A stretch of 27,359 nt of DNA from the NCBI GenBank assembly GCA_023424015.1, contig JAFAEM010000015.1, forward strand, positions 1 through 27,359. The letters run 5' to 3'. Both the position numbers and the translations under genes were made by a program. Of this stretch, positions 8,009 through 15,779 are shown one piece after another; position 1 is the first letter of the stretch; each line of letters starts with the position of its first letter. The DNA comes from Bacteroidota bacterium (GTDB taxonomy: Bacteria; Bacteroidota; Bacteroidia; Chitinophagales; Chitinophagaceae). The notes under the pieces were generated by a model. That model did not search any database. It saw only the letters and a program-made list of their open reading frames with translations, and had not been told where the DNA came from.

Positions 8009-8795
8009 CGCCGTTACCTTTTGCAAAACGTTTGATGATGCCCCGGCTGCTTTCATTGATGAAAGTGACGATCTCGTCGCGTTCATCGGTTGCTGGGAAT
8101 TCTTCCTCCAGGTATTCGAGAGCCTGGGAAGTATTGAGTCCTTTGTTGTAAAGGATACGGTATATATCCAGAATATGGTTGATCTTTTCGATTGTAAAAC
8201 CACGGCGTTTCAAACCTACTGAGTTTACACCGGCATAACTCAAAGGCTGGCGGGCTGCTTTGATATAGGGAGGTACATCTTTACCAACAAGAGATCCGCC
8301 CGAAATAAAAGCATGCGCTCCGATATGTACGAACTGGTGTACAGCACAAACGCCTCCAATACCCACCCAGTCGCCCAGTACCACGTGACCTGCAAGCTGC
8401 GAATTATTGCTCAGGGTACAGTTGCTGCCAATAATACAATCGTGCCCGATATGGCTGTATGCCAGGATCCAGCAATTGTCACCCACCACGGTTTTGAGAC
8501 GGTCTGAAGTACCCCGGTGGATGGTGACAAACTCCCGAATGGTGCAATTGTCCCCGATCTCAACAGTTGTCCGTTCGCCATCGAATTTCCGGTCCTGGGG
8601 AATGGCGCCGATAACTGCGCCCGGGAAGATCCGGCAGTTTTTCCCAATGCGCGATCCTTCCATAATGGTTACGTTTGAACCTATCCAGGTACCATCCCCG
8701 ATCTCCACGTCCTGGTGTATAACTGTAAAAGGATCAACCTTTACGTTAGTCGCCAGTTTAGCATTAGGGTGAATGTATGTATGCGGATGAATCAT
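7989..8795 (-). CDS. lpxA: Acyl-ACP--UDP-N-acetylglucosamine O-acyltransferase LpxA
   Basis: First enzyme of lipid A synthesis: it moves a hydroxyacyl chain from acyl carrier protein to the 3-OH of UDP-GlcNAc in the cytoplasm. The 268-residue protein has the left-handed beta-helix hexapeptide pattern (I.P.A.I, IGDGTWIGSN, VEIGDNC). LpxA-specific signatures are VIGAIPQDRKF, IREFVTIHRGT and the catalytic histidine in HIGHDC (H118), followed by the C-terminal helical domain (GFTIEKINHILDIYRILY). I start it at the ATG at 8795 (MIHPHTYIHPNAKL), the usual LpxA beginning; a TTG 15 bp upstream is possible but unlikely. It overlaps the ABC ATPase gene by 20 bp. Other lpx genes are not in the window. 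Confidence 0.95.
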   Translation of the reverse strand: MIHPHTYIHPNAKLATNVKVDPFTVIHQDVEIGDGTWIGSNVTIMEGSRIGKNCRIFPGAVIGAIPQDRKFDGERTTVEIGDNCTIREFVTIHRGTSDRLKTVVGDNCWILAYSHIGHDCIIGSNCTLSNNSQLAGHVVLGDWVGIGGVCAVHQFVHIGAHAFISGGSLVGKDVPPYIKAARQPLSYAGVNSVGLKRRGFTIEKINHILDIYRILYNKGLNTSQALEYLEEEFPATDERDEIVTFINESSRGIIKRFAKGNGDEDNSL

Positions 8796-8847
8796 GCAGT
8801 TTTGTCCCAAAAGTTAGTCCGTTGCCGGCAGAAACCGTGCAAAGGTA

Positions 8848-8867
8848 ATCCCGATAGCTATCGGGAT
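8848..8867. repeat. Perfect 20-bp palindrome ATCCCGATAGCTATCGGGAT
   Basis: The 20 bases are their own reverse complement and lie in the 199-bp divergent gap between lpxA and the AraC-type gene. From memory this CCCGATAGCTATCGGG sequence recurs widely in Bacteroidota intergenic regions. It could form a cruciform or hairpin or be a protein site. It appears once in this window. Confidence 0.8.
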
Positions 8868-8977
8868 GGCAAAAATGGATTATTTTTTGGAACTTCCGAT
8901 GTTTCCGGATTCCCGGCCGAATTTCTACCAGGTAGGTGTGTTTCTGTTAATATGATGGTAGAATGCATGTCAATCAG

Positions 8978-8985
8978 TAAATTTG
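8978..8985 (+). promoter_or_regulatory. TAnnTTTG promoter core before the AraC-type gene
   Basis: TAAATTTG matches the Bacteroidota -7 element and ends 9 nt before the ATG at 8995. No convincing TTG lies 17-23 nt upstream, so an activator may be needed or the match may be chance. Confidence 0.4.
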
Positions 8986-8994
8986 CAGTCCCGA

Positions 8995-9936
8995 ATGTTT
9001 AACCCACCTGATATACTGACGCTTGCGTACAAGCAGGCCCCGATGCAGGAGCAATTGAACCTGTTACACGAAAGGGAGCAGCAAATGCCCGGTTCGGTAC
9101 AATATTCCATTAAAAGGTACAGCCGTAATACCCAATGGAATATTGAGGACACAGGGATTATGGTATATCATTACGAAAAGGATGACGCCAGGGAAAATTA
9201 CCTGGAGTTGAAATTCTGTGTTTCGGGTAACATGTATTGCCGGCAGAGGCAGAAGGAATGTAATATGTGTCGTTCGGGATTGTCGATCAACTGTGCCGAA
9301 AAGGAAGAAAGCCTCGATGTACTGGCTTTCCGGTTTACACCCGCACTACTGTCCCAATTTATAAAACCCAGGAATACCACCGATACGCTGAGTGAAAACA
9401 TCCTGAATTTCAAAAGAGCGTCTTCATTTACAAAGATCCTTCCCCTGTGTAATAAAACGCGTGTAGTGATTGAATCGCTTTTGAATCACAACTACACCGA
9501 TACACTTGAAAATATTTATATCAACGCGCAGGTGCAAATGCTTTTGCTGTACAGTATGGACTGCATGGTGGGCGACAAGGAGATCGATGTGATCAACTGT
9601 AAGTTTCTCGCCAACGAGGCCGATCGCGACAAAGTCAACAAGGCCAGGGAAATTCTGATCCAGCATATTGGTGAACCCATCACCATCAAAGAATTGAGCC
9701 GGAAAGTGGCCATGAACGAATGTTACCTTAAAAAAGGGTTTAAGGAAATGTTCGGTTCTACTATTTTCGATTTTTACCAAAGCCAACGTATGGAGCACGC
9801 CCGTTTTCTTTTATATGAAAAGGGGTTAAGTGTTACCGAAGTCTCTATGCTACTCGGCTATTCTTCTATTTCGCATTTTTCTACCGCCTTTAAGAAACAC
9901 ACGGGTTTAAAGCCATGTGAACTGTTGTTGCGATAA
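8995..9936 (+). CDS. AraC-family transcriptional regulator with a cysteine cluster
   Basis: A 313-residue regulator with a C-terminal AraC DNA-binding domain of two helix-turn-helix units (about 215-313): KAREILIQHIGEPITIKELSRK, NECYLKKGFKEMFG, then MLLGYSSISHFSTAFKKHTG. The N-terminal sensor half is not a typical sugar-binding cupin as far as I can see. It holds C75, C82, C89, C92 and C100, spaced x6, x6, x2, x7, a pattern suited to binding a metal or sensing thiol oxidation. I take the ATG at 8995 rather than the TTG at 8983, because the latter lies inside the promoter core. The cysteine-rich small protein and the TonB-dependent receptor follow on the same strand, so it most likely controls them. 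Confidence 0.88.
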   Translation: MFNPPDILTLAYKQAPMQEQLNLLHEREQQMPGSVQYSIKRYSRNTQWNIEDTGIMVYHYEKDDARENYLELKFCVSGNMYCRQRQKECNMCRSGLSINCAEKEESLDVLAFRFTPALLSQFIKPRNTTDTLSENILNFKRASSFTKILPLCNKTRVVIESLLNHNYTDTLENIYINAQVQMLLLYSMDCMVGDKEIDVINCKFLANEADRDKVNKAREILIQHIGEPITIKELSRKVAMNECYLKKGFKEMFGSTIFDFYQSQRMEHARFLLYEKGLSVTEVSMLLGYSSISHFSTAFKKHTGLKPCELLLR

Positions 9937-9976
9937 TAATTTTTTCCTGATACTATTATTATTCCCCCTGCGTTTA

Positions 9977-9984
9977 TAGTTTTG
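9977..9984 (+). promoter_or_regulatory. TAnnTTTG promoter core before the cysteine-rich protein gene
   Basis: TAGTTTTG fits the -7 element and ends 5 nt before the ATG at 9990. The gap from the AraC stop is 53 bp, so this would be the main promoter of the small protein and receptor pair. No clear -33 TTG is seen, as expected for an activator-dependent promoter. Confidence 0.45.
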
Positions 9985-9989
9985 CTTCG

Positions 9990-10301
9990 ATGAAAAGGCT
10001 GAGCTATATATTATTATGCTATTTGTTGCTGCTGTCGGTATTCCCCTGCTGTACCATCGACGAATGCCCTAATGATAAGGCCGTCGCAGAACAGGCTGAC
10101 AATCATGAAAACGGCGATGAGGACTGTGGTACCTGTTCACCTTTTTTTAATTGCGAAGGCTGTGCATCTGTTCCCGTCACTGTGGAACAGGTTTCTATAC
10201 GCATAGATGCTTTACCCGTTCAACAGGTTTATACAGGGTTTCTTTCTCCCTCTATTCCAGAAGTTTCTTACGGTTTCTGGCACCCGCCCAAAATAGGTTG
10301 A
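9990..10301 (+). CDS. Cysteine-rich exported small protein (DUF6660-like)
   Basis: The 103-residue protein starts with a signal peptide (MKRLSYILLCYLLLLSVFP), then C20-C21-x4-C26, an acidic/His stretch (DNHENGDED), and C46-x2-C49-x5-C55-x2-C58. It ends with an FL.P.IPEVSYGFWHPPK tail. This layout matches the Bacteroidota small proteins that I recall as DUF6660, which often sit just before TonB-dependent receptor genes; the assignment is from memory. The paired cysteines suggest periplasmic or surface metal binding (copper or zinc). It is placed 37 bp before the receptor gene and after a cysteine-cluster AraC regulator. It is not a clear lipoprotein: the residues before C20 (VFP) do not fit a lipobox. 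Confidence 0.75.
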   Translation: MKRLSYILLCYLLLLSVFPCCTIDECPNDKAVAEQADNHENGDEDCGTCSPFFNCEGCASVPVTVEQVSIRIDALPVQQVYTGFLSPSIPEVSYGFWHPPKIG

Positions 10302-10338
10302 TGAGTTTTGGAAATATTCATTGATCTAAATTTTACAC

Positions 10339-12504
10339 ATGAAAACTATATTATGTGTGACGGCAATATTATGTACTGTCACAATACAAGCACAGCATTC
10401 TATTACTTTTTTGATAAAAAACTCGGAAGACAAGTCAGTATTACCCGGTGCATCAGTGCAGATGATCGCGACAAAAGCTGGTGGGTTTACTGATTCAACC
10501 GGCCGGATAAGTTTTGATAACCTGCAGGCTGGTAAATACAGGTTCAGGTTCACATTTGTTGGGTTTGAACGCAAAGAAGAAATGATAACCCTTCCTTTTG
10601 AAGGCAGCCAGCCATACGAAGTGCTACTCGAACACGAAGAACATGAGGAGGAAGAGGAAGTAGTTATACAATCTACACGCAGTTCGCGAACCATTCAGAA
10701 TATTCCTACCCGGGTCGAGTTCATCGCAGGCGAAGAGTTGGATGAAAAAGCCAACATGAAACCCGGTGATATCCGGATGGTGCTGACAGAAAGTACGGGC
10801 ATACAGACACAACAAACTTCTGCTACATCTGCTAATGCTTCTATACGTATCCAGGGACTGGACGGCAGGTACACGCAACTATTAAAAGACGGAATGCCAT
10901 TGTATGCAGGGTTTAGTGGAGGGTTGGGTTTGCTCCAAACGCCACCACTCGACCTGAAACAGATCGAAGTGATCAAGGGTTCAGCCTCCACATTATATGG
11001 TGGCGGCGCCATTGCGGGCCTGGTAAATCTTGTTTCCAAGATGCCGACAGAAGAACGTGAGTTAAAATTTCATTTCGACGCTACTTCTGGTGGCGGACTT
11101 AATACCAGCGGTTTTTATGGTGAAAAGTATGGTAAAACAGGCCTGACACTGTTTGTATCGCGTAACAGTAACATGGCATATGATCCCGCCGGGATAGGTC
11201 TGACAGCGATTCCAAAGTTTGAGCGGTATGCGGTCAATCCAAGGTTCTTCGTGTATTTCAACCCGCAAACACAAATGAACCTGGGTGTGAATTTTTCAAC
11301 CGAAGACCGGATGGGAGGTGATCTTGATTATATAAAAAAGAAAAAGCCAACCGGATTTTTTGAGCAAAACAACAGCGACCGCATCAGTACACAATTCAAT
11401 TTTGAACACCGTTTTGGAATATGCAGCCATATTACGGTAAAAAACAGTTTTAATCATTTCAAACGCAGGATGGCACTCCCGGGGTATGTTTTTAGTGGAA
11501 CGCAAAATGGGACTTTTACTGAGGCTACCTACGCCTATCATGGGGAAAAACTGGAATGGATAACCGGACTGAACTTGTACACGGACCAGTTCAGTGAGGT
11601 GAAAACAACCACAACTACCTTGCGTAATTATAACCAGGTTACAGCTGGTGTTTTTGTACAAAATAACTACCGGGTTAATGAAAAGTTTAGCCTGGAGTCT
11701 GGGATACGGGCCGATCATGTAAAAGACTATGGTTTTGCCTTTTTGCCAAGAGTGTCGGCGTTGTTCAGGTTTACTAATGAACTCAGTTCACGTGTGGGCG
11801 GGGGGCTGGGGTATAAGACGCCATCCATTTTTACAGAGGAAAGTGAAAGGCTCCAGTATAAAAACGTATTGCCCATCGACGATAATGCCAGTAAACTGGA
11901 AAGAAGTTATGGTATCAATGCAGATATTAATTATAAAACTACTTTTGCTGACGGCGATCTTCAATTCAGCATCAATCATCTTTTCTTTTATACCCGTATT
12001 GCCGATCCGTTGTTGCTGATCCCCGACGGGAGTAACTATCGTTTTAGATCCGTGTCAGGGCATATCGACAGCAGGGGGATGGAAACAAATGTAAAGCTGG
12101 GCTATCGTGATTTTAAGTTGTTTCTCGGATATACATTTACAAAAGCATATTTGCACCAGGGAGTTTTTGAAATAGAAAATTTTTTGACACCCCGACATCG
12201 CGTCAATGCCGTATTGTTTTATGAGGTACATGAAAAATGGAAACTGGGGTTGGAGGGTTACTATTTCAGCAGACAAAGCTTAAGCGATGGTGATACCGGC
12301 AAACCATATTGGATAACAGGTTTTATGGCAGAAAAGCTTTGGGAAAAATTTTCTTTGTATATCAACTTTGAAAATTTCCTCGATACTCGTCAAACAAGGT
12401 TTGGGAGCATTTACACTGGTACTATTGATAACCCCGTATTTAAGGATATCTATGCCCCGCTTGACGGTTTTGTCATCAATGGAGGTGTTAAACTTCGTCT
12501 ATGA
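10339..12504 (+). CDS. TonB-dependent outer-membrane receptor, probably metal-related
   Basis: A 721-residue receptor: signal peptide (1-18), a CarboxypepD_reg-like beta domain (about 20-97), then an acidic/His run with E98, H99, H102 and E103-E107, directly followed by a TonB-box-like EVVIQS (107-112). The plug domain (about 115-240) includes IRIQGLDGRYTQLLKDG, IEVIKGSASTLYGGGAIAGLVNLVSK. The beta-barrel ends in GGVKLRL. It imports a scarce compound through the outer membrane using TonB energy. The substrate is not shown directly; the Cys-rich neighbour, the Cys-cluster regulator and the acidic/His segment suggest a metal or metal chelate. It lies 37 bp after the small protein gene and ends in a convergent gap with ferritin. 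Confidence 0.88.
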   Translation: MKTILCVTAILCTVTIQAQHSITFLIKNSEDKSVLPGASVQMIATKAGGFTDSTGRISFDNLQAGKYRFRFTFVGFERKEEMITLPFEGSQPYEVLLEHEEHEEEEEVVIQSTRSSRTIQNIPTRVEFIAGEELDEKANMKPGDIRMVLTESTGIQTQQTSATSANASIRIQGLDGRYTQLLKDGMPLYAGFSGGLGLLQTPPLDLKQIEVIKGSASTLYGGGAIAGLVNLVSKMPTEERELKFHFDATSGGGLNTSGFYGEKYGKTGLTLFVSRNSNMAYDPAGIGLTAIPKFERYAVNPRFFVYFNPQTQMNLGVNFSTEDRMGGDLDYIKKKKPTGFFEQNNSDRISTQFNFEHRFGICSHITVKNSFNHFKRRMALPGYVFSGTQNGTFTEATYAYHGEKLEWITGLNLYTDQFSEVKTTTTTLRNYNQVTAGVFVQNNYRVNEKFSLESGIRADHVKDYGFAFLPRVSALFRFTNELSSRVGGGLGYKTPSIFTEESERLQYKNVLPIDDNASKLERSYGINADINYKTTFADGDLQFSINHLFFYTRIADPLLLIPDGSNYRFRSVSGHIDSRGMETNVKLGYRDFKLFLGYTFTKAYLHQGVFEIENFLTPRHRVNAVLFYEVHEKWKLGLEGYYFSRQSLSDGDTGKPYWITGFMAEKLWEKFSLYINFENFLDTRQTRFGSIYTGTIDNPVFKDIYAPLDGFVINGGVKLRL

Positions 12505-12554
12505 CGTCAGAAGGATCGCCACTTTATTTTAAGGTGTCTTTGTGTCCCAGAAAA

Positions 12555-12596
12555 CCACAAGGTTAATGACACCAGGAACACGAAGGACCACAATGG
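12555..12596. repeat. Degenerate CCACAAGG/ACACGAAGG-type interspersed repeat
   Basis: The segment has the shape CCACAAGG-n-GACACC-n-ACACGAAGGACCACAATGG. Sequences of this ACACGAAG/CCACAAAG style recur between genes in Bacteroidota, by recall. A similar GTGTCTTTGTGTCC stretch at 12533-12548 reads in the opposite sense. It lies between two convergent genes and shows no coding potential that I would defend. Confidence 0.4.
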
Positions 12597-12650
12597 ACAT
12601 GAAGTTTGAGAATCGCCTGTTTCTTAACCAGCAGACCCTATATAATTACA

Positions 12651-12679
12651 ATCCGTGTAATCCGTGTAATCCGTGGCTA
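12651..12679. repeat. Tandem 9-bp repeat ATCCGTGTA abutting the ferritin stop
   Basis: ATCCGTGTA occurs at 12651-12659 and 12660-12668, followed by ATCCGTGGC at 12669-12677. The last base of the third unit is the first plus-strand base of the ferritin stop codon (CTA, 12677-12679), so the array ends on the 3' end of that gene. This AATCCGTGTAATCCGTG element is, from memory, widespread in bacterial genomes. Confidence 0.7.
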
Positions 12680-13192
12680 ATGACCGCCTTTTTCGGAAGC
12701 GCCCCGGTACATCATCACATCCCTGTCAAACAGGTAAAGGCCGCCTTTGTCGTCGCCGACCAGTTCCAGTTTTTCATTCAGCGTGCGGGCAGTGCGTTCC
12801 TCTTCCATTTGTTCGTTGACATACCATTGAAGGAAGTTATGCGTGGCATAATCCTTTTCCGTAAGTGAAAGATGAACCAGGTCATTGATGCTATTGCTGA
12901 CTTTCAACTCGTGGTTCAGGAATTCATCAAACATGAATTTGAGAGACTTGAAGGTTACGATCGGTTGCGCCAGGGCAGGTACCACGGCGTAACCGCCTCT
13001 TTCATTGATAAAGCGGATTAGCTTCAGCATATGCACCCTTTCCTCATCGGATTGTTTGTAGAAAAATTCAGTAACGCCCTGCAGACCTGGTTGTATCTCT
13101 GCCCAGGAAGCCATGGCCAGGTAGGCCTGAGATGATTCAGCTTCCATCTGTACCTGGTTGTTCAGTGCGTCTTGCATGGATTTCGTGAGCAT
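12677..13192 (-). CDS. ftnA: Bacterial non-heme ferritin
   Basis: Iron storage protein that oxidises ferrous iron and stores the mineral in a 24-subunit shell. The 171-residue length fits FtnA. Ferroxidase-type residues can be placed: E17, then E51 and H54 in the SDEERVHM helix, with further glutamates in LNHELK and NEQMEEERTAR. No heme-binding methionine typical of bacterioferritin is evident. The start at 13192 gives the usual MLTKSMQDALNNQ beginning. It is monocistronic, convergent with the TonB-dependent receptor gene, and its stop codon touches a 9-bp tandem repeat. The surrounding iron and heme uptake genes make an iron buffering role natural. Confidence 0.92.
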   Translation of the reverse strand: MLTKSMQDALNNQVQMEAESSQAYLAMASWAEIQPGLQGVTEFFYKQSDEERVHMLKLIRFINERGGYAVVPALAQPIVTFKSLKFMFDEFLNHELKVSNSINDLVHLSLTEKDYATHNFLQWYVNEQMEEERTARTLNEKLELVGDDKGGLYLFDRDVMMYRGASEKGGH

Positions 13193-13266
13193 AGCATGAA
13201 GTTTGTTTGAATGCTAATTTAAGTTAAATTCAGAATCCCCGGAGACCTCAAGGGGGGAGGGCGAAT

Positions 13267-13293
13267 AAAAAAAGGGAACGGTTTCCCGTTCCC
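13267..13293 (-). terminator. Rho-independent terminator after nrdA
   Basis: On the minus strand GGGAACG (13293-13287) pairs with CGTTCCC (13280-13274) around a 6-nt loop, followed directly by seven T (13273-13267). It starts about 30 nt past the nrdA stop and should end the nrdB-nrdA transcript before ferritin. Confidence 0.85.
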
Positions 13294-13323
13294 CATGTAT
13301 AAACCGTCAGTAAGTATTCTTAT

Positions 13324-15681
13324 TTAAGATCCGCAGGCGATACACCCTTCCGGGTTATCCAGAGAGCAGGCTATTTGTTCTACTGCTTCTTCTTTATCAG
13401 CAAGGGTCTTTTTCATCATGTCCGTATCGACTGTAAATTTCACCGCATCGGTAGCTGCCTTGGTGCGCAGGTAGTACATACCAGTTTTCAAACCTTTTTT
13501 CCAGGTATAAAAATGCATAGAGCTAAGCTTCGCGAAATTTGGCTGTTCTACAAACAGGTTGAGCGACTGCGACTGGCAGATAAACGCGCCGCGATCAGCC
13601 GACATATCGATGATAGTACGTTGCTTAATTTCCCAAACCGTTTTATAGATCTCTTTCAGGCTGGCAGGTATTTCATTGATATGTTGAACCGAGCCATTGG
13701 CGGCAATGATCCTTTGTTTCATGGTTTCATTCCAGAGCCCAAGGCGCATCAGGTCTTTTAACAGGTGCTTGTTCACTACCACAAATTCGCCACTCAACAC
13801 CCTGCGGTTATAAATATTGGAGGTATAAGGCTCAAAACATTCGTTATTTCCAAGTATCTGCGAGGTGGAAGCAGTTGGCATCGGCGCAAGCAGCAAAGAA
13901 TTGCGAACGCCATGCGTTTTGATCTCCTCTCTTAATTCTTCCCAGTCGTACCGGTCGCTGGGTTGTACGTCCCACATATCAAACTGGAATATACCATCCG
14001 ATAAAGGAGAACCTTTGAATGTTTCATAAGCTCCCTGCGTTTTTGCCAGGTCTTTCGATGCCACAAGTGCAGCGTAGTAGATCGTTTCAAATATGTTTTT
14101 GTTCAGCAGTTTTGCCATTTCGCTATCGAAAGGCAGGCCGAGCAGCATAAACACATCCGCAAGTCCCTGAACGCCGATACCGATGGGACGATGGCGCAGA
14201 TTACTCCGTTTTGTTTCTTCCAGGGGATAGTAGTTATTATCGATGATCTTGTTGAGGTTGCGGGTAATTATCTGCGTTACTTCGAGCAGCTTGTCGAAAT
14301 TGAAGTTTTTCCCTTCTATAAACCGGGGCAGGGAAATAGATGCCAGGTTACAAACTGCTGTTTCATTTTCATCACTGTATTCGATGATCTCGGTGCAGAG
14401 ATTACTGCAACGGATGGTCCCGAGATTTTTCTGGTTAGATTTTTTGTTTGCCGCATCCTTGTACAACATATATGGATTGCCAGTTTCTATTTGCGCTTCC
14501 AAAATGGCATTCCATAGATCGCGGGCGGGAATGGTTTTTTTAGCGCGGCCCTCTTTCTCATACTTCTCGTAAAGCGCTTCAAACTCCTCGCCGTGCGTGG
14601 TGTGCAGGTTCTTTGCCTCATTGGGGCAAAACAGGCTCCATTGACCGTCTGACTCAACGCGCTTCATAAACAGGTCACAGATCCAGAGTGCCAGGAAAAG
14701 ATCACGGGCGCGCATTTCTTCCTTGCCATGGTTCTTTCTCAGGTCGAGGAATTCAAAAATATCTGCATGCCAGGGTTCGAGGTAAACGGCAAAAGCACCT
14801 TTGCGTTTGCCACCGCCCTGGTCTACATAGCGGGCCGTGTCATTGAATACTCGTAACATAGGGATGATACCATTGCTGGTTCCGTTGGTGCCTTTGATAT
14901 AGCTACCTGTAGCGCGAATGTTGTGGATGTTTAACCCAATACCTCCGGCCGACTGCGAGATCAGCGCCGAGTTCTTCAGGGTTTCATAAATACCGGCGAT
15001 GCTGTCTTCTTTCATGCTTTGCAGGAAACAGCTGCTCATTTGCGGCTTTGGCGTGCCGGCATTGAACAGGGTAGGTGTGGCGTGCACAAACCATTTTTCA
15101 CTCATCAGGTTGTATGTCTCGATCGCCGCATCGATATCAGTTTTGTGAATACCAAGTGCCACTCTCATGAAAAGGTGTTGCGGGCGTTCCACGATCTTAC
15201 CATTTACTTTCAGCAGGTATGACTTTTCCAGGGTTTTGAAACCGAAGTAGTCAAAATGATAATCTCTTTCATAAATGATGGAGGCATCGAGGCGGTCAGC
15301 GTTTTGCTGGATGATCTCGAAAACATCGTCTGCCAGCAGGGGCGCTTTATCGCCGGTTTTCGTATCGATATAATGATAGAGCAGTTTTGCTGTGGCTGAA
15401 AAAGATTTGGTCGTATTCTTATGCAGGTTGCTCACTGCGATCCGAGCCGCCAGCACTGCGAAATCGGGATGACGGGTAGTGAACGAAGCGGCAGTTTCCG
15501 CAGCCAGGTTATCAAGTTCGGTTGTCGGTACTCCATTATAAATACCAACAATTACTTTCTTAGCTATCTCGATAATGTCATCCGACTTCAGGGTGAGGCC
15601 ATAGCTGAGTTTCATTACCCTGGATGTGATCTTGTCGAAGTGCACAGCTTCCTGCTTGCCATTGCGTTTTAGTACGTACAT
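13324..15681 (-). CDS. nrdA: Class I ribonucleoside-diphosphate reductase, alpha subunit
   Basis: Large subunit that reduces ribonucleoside diphosphates to deoxyribonucleotides using a radical delivered by NrdB. The 785-residue protein has an N-terminal ATP-cone (about 1-90: MYVLKRNGKQEAVHFDKITSRV), so it is allosterically controlled. Active-site residues are C218 (SSCFLQ), N427, C429 and E431 (NLCTEI), and C444 (CNLASISL). A Tyr-Tyr pair for radical transfer is in GMYYLRT. The C-terminal thioredoxin-facing cysteines are C780 and C783 (GCIACGS), a tail resembling the eukaryotic R1 (CMCGS-like) more than the E. coli one. It follows nrdB after 98 bp that hold a tandem repeat, and a terminator lies after it. 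The cobalamin riboswitch ahead of nrdB should control both. Confidence 0.96.
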   Translation of the reverse strand: MYVLKRNGKQEAVHFDKITSRVMKLSYGLTLKSDDIIEIAKKVIVGIYNGVPTTELDNLAAETAASFTTRHPDFAVLAARIAVSNLHKNTTKSFSATAKLLYHYIDTKTGDKAPLLADDVFEIIQQNADRLDASIIYERDYHFDYFGFKTLEKSYLLKVNGKIVERPQHLFMRVALGIHKTDIDAAIETYNLMSEKWFVHATPTLFNAGTPKPQMSSCFLQSMKEDSIAGIYETLKNSALISQSAGGIGLNIHNIRATGSYIKGTNGTSNGIIPMLRVFNDTARYVDQGGGKRKGAFAVYLEPWHADIFEFLDLRKNHGKEEMRARDLFLALWICDLFMKRVESDGQWSLFCPNEAKNLHTTHGEEFEALYEKYEKEGRAKKTIPARDLWNAILEAQIETGNPYMLYKDAANKKSNQKNLGTIRCSNLCTEIIEYSDENETAVCNLASISLPRFIEGKNFNFDKLLEVTQIITRNLNKIIDNNYYPLEETKRSNLRHRPIGIGVQGLADVFMLLGLPFDSEMAKLLNKNIFETIYYAALVASKDLAKTQGAYETFKGSPLSDGIFQFDMWDVQPSDRYDWEELREEIKTHGVRNSLLLAPMPTASTSQILGNNECFEPYTSNIYNRRVLSGEFVVVNKHLLKDLMRLGLWNETMKQRIIAANGSVQHINEIPASLKEIYKTVWEIKQRTIIDMSADRGAFICQSQSLNLFVEQPNFAKLSSMHFYTWKKGLKTGMYYLRTKAATDAVKFTVDTDMMKKTLADKEEAVEQIACSLDNPEGCIACGS

Positions 15682-15744
15682 GTCCTAGTATTGTTTGATT
15701 AGTTAGTAGTTAAATTGATTAGTCTAGATTCGATAGCGGGGATT

Positions 15745-15776
15745 GACTATCGACTCCCGACTATCGACTCCCGACT
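15745..15776. repeat. Tandem 14-bp repeat built from 7-bp GACTNNC units
   Basis: GACTATCGACTCCC occurs twice without change (15745-15758 and 15759-15772), followed by GACT. It is also a four-fold 7-bp repeat (GACTATC, GACTCCC, GACTATC, GACTCCC). It lies between nrdA and nrdB and ends 4 bp from the nrdB stop codon. The 7-bp step is the same as in the GTGAG arrays near 1-660, though the unit sequence differs. Confidence 0.8.
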
Positions 15777-15779
15777 GTT

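Noticed and set aside
7391..8203. Long form of the ABC ATPase starting inside lpxA
   Set aside because: The extra 65 residues are the other-frame reading of the lpxA 3' end and do not look like an ABC domain; the ATG at 8008 gives a normal start.
12542..12868. Plus-strand frame of 108 codons across the receptor/ferritin gap
   Set aside because: It is made of intergenic repeat and the antisense of ferritin.
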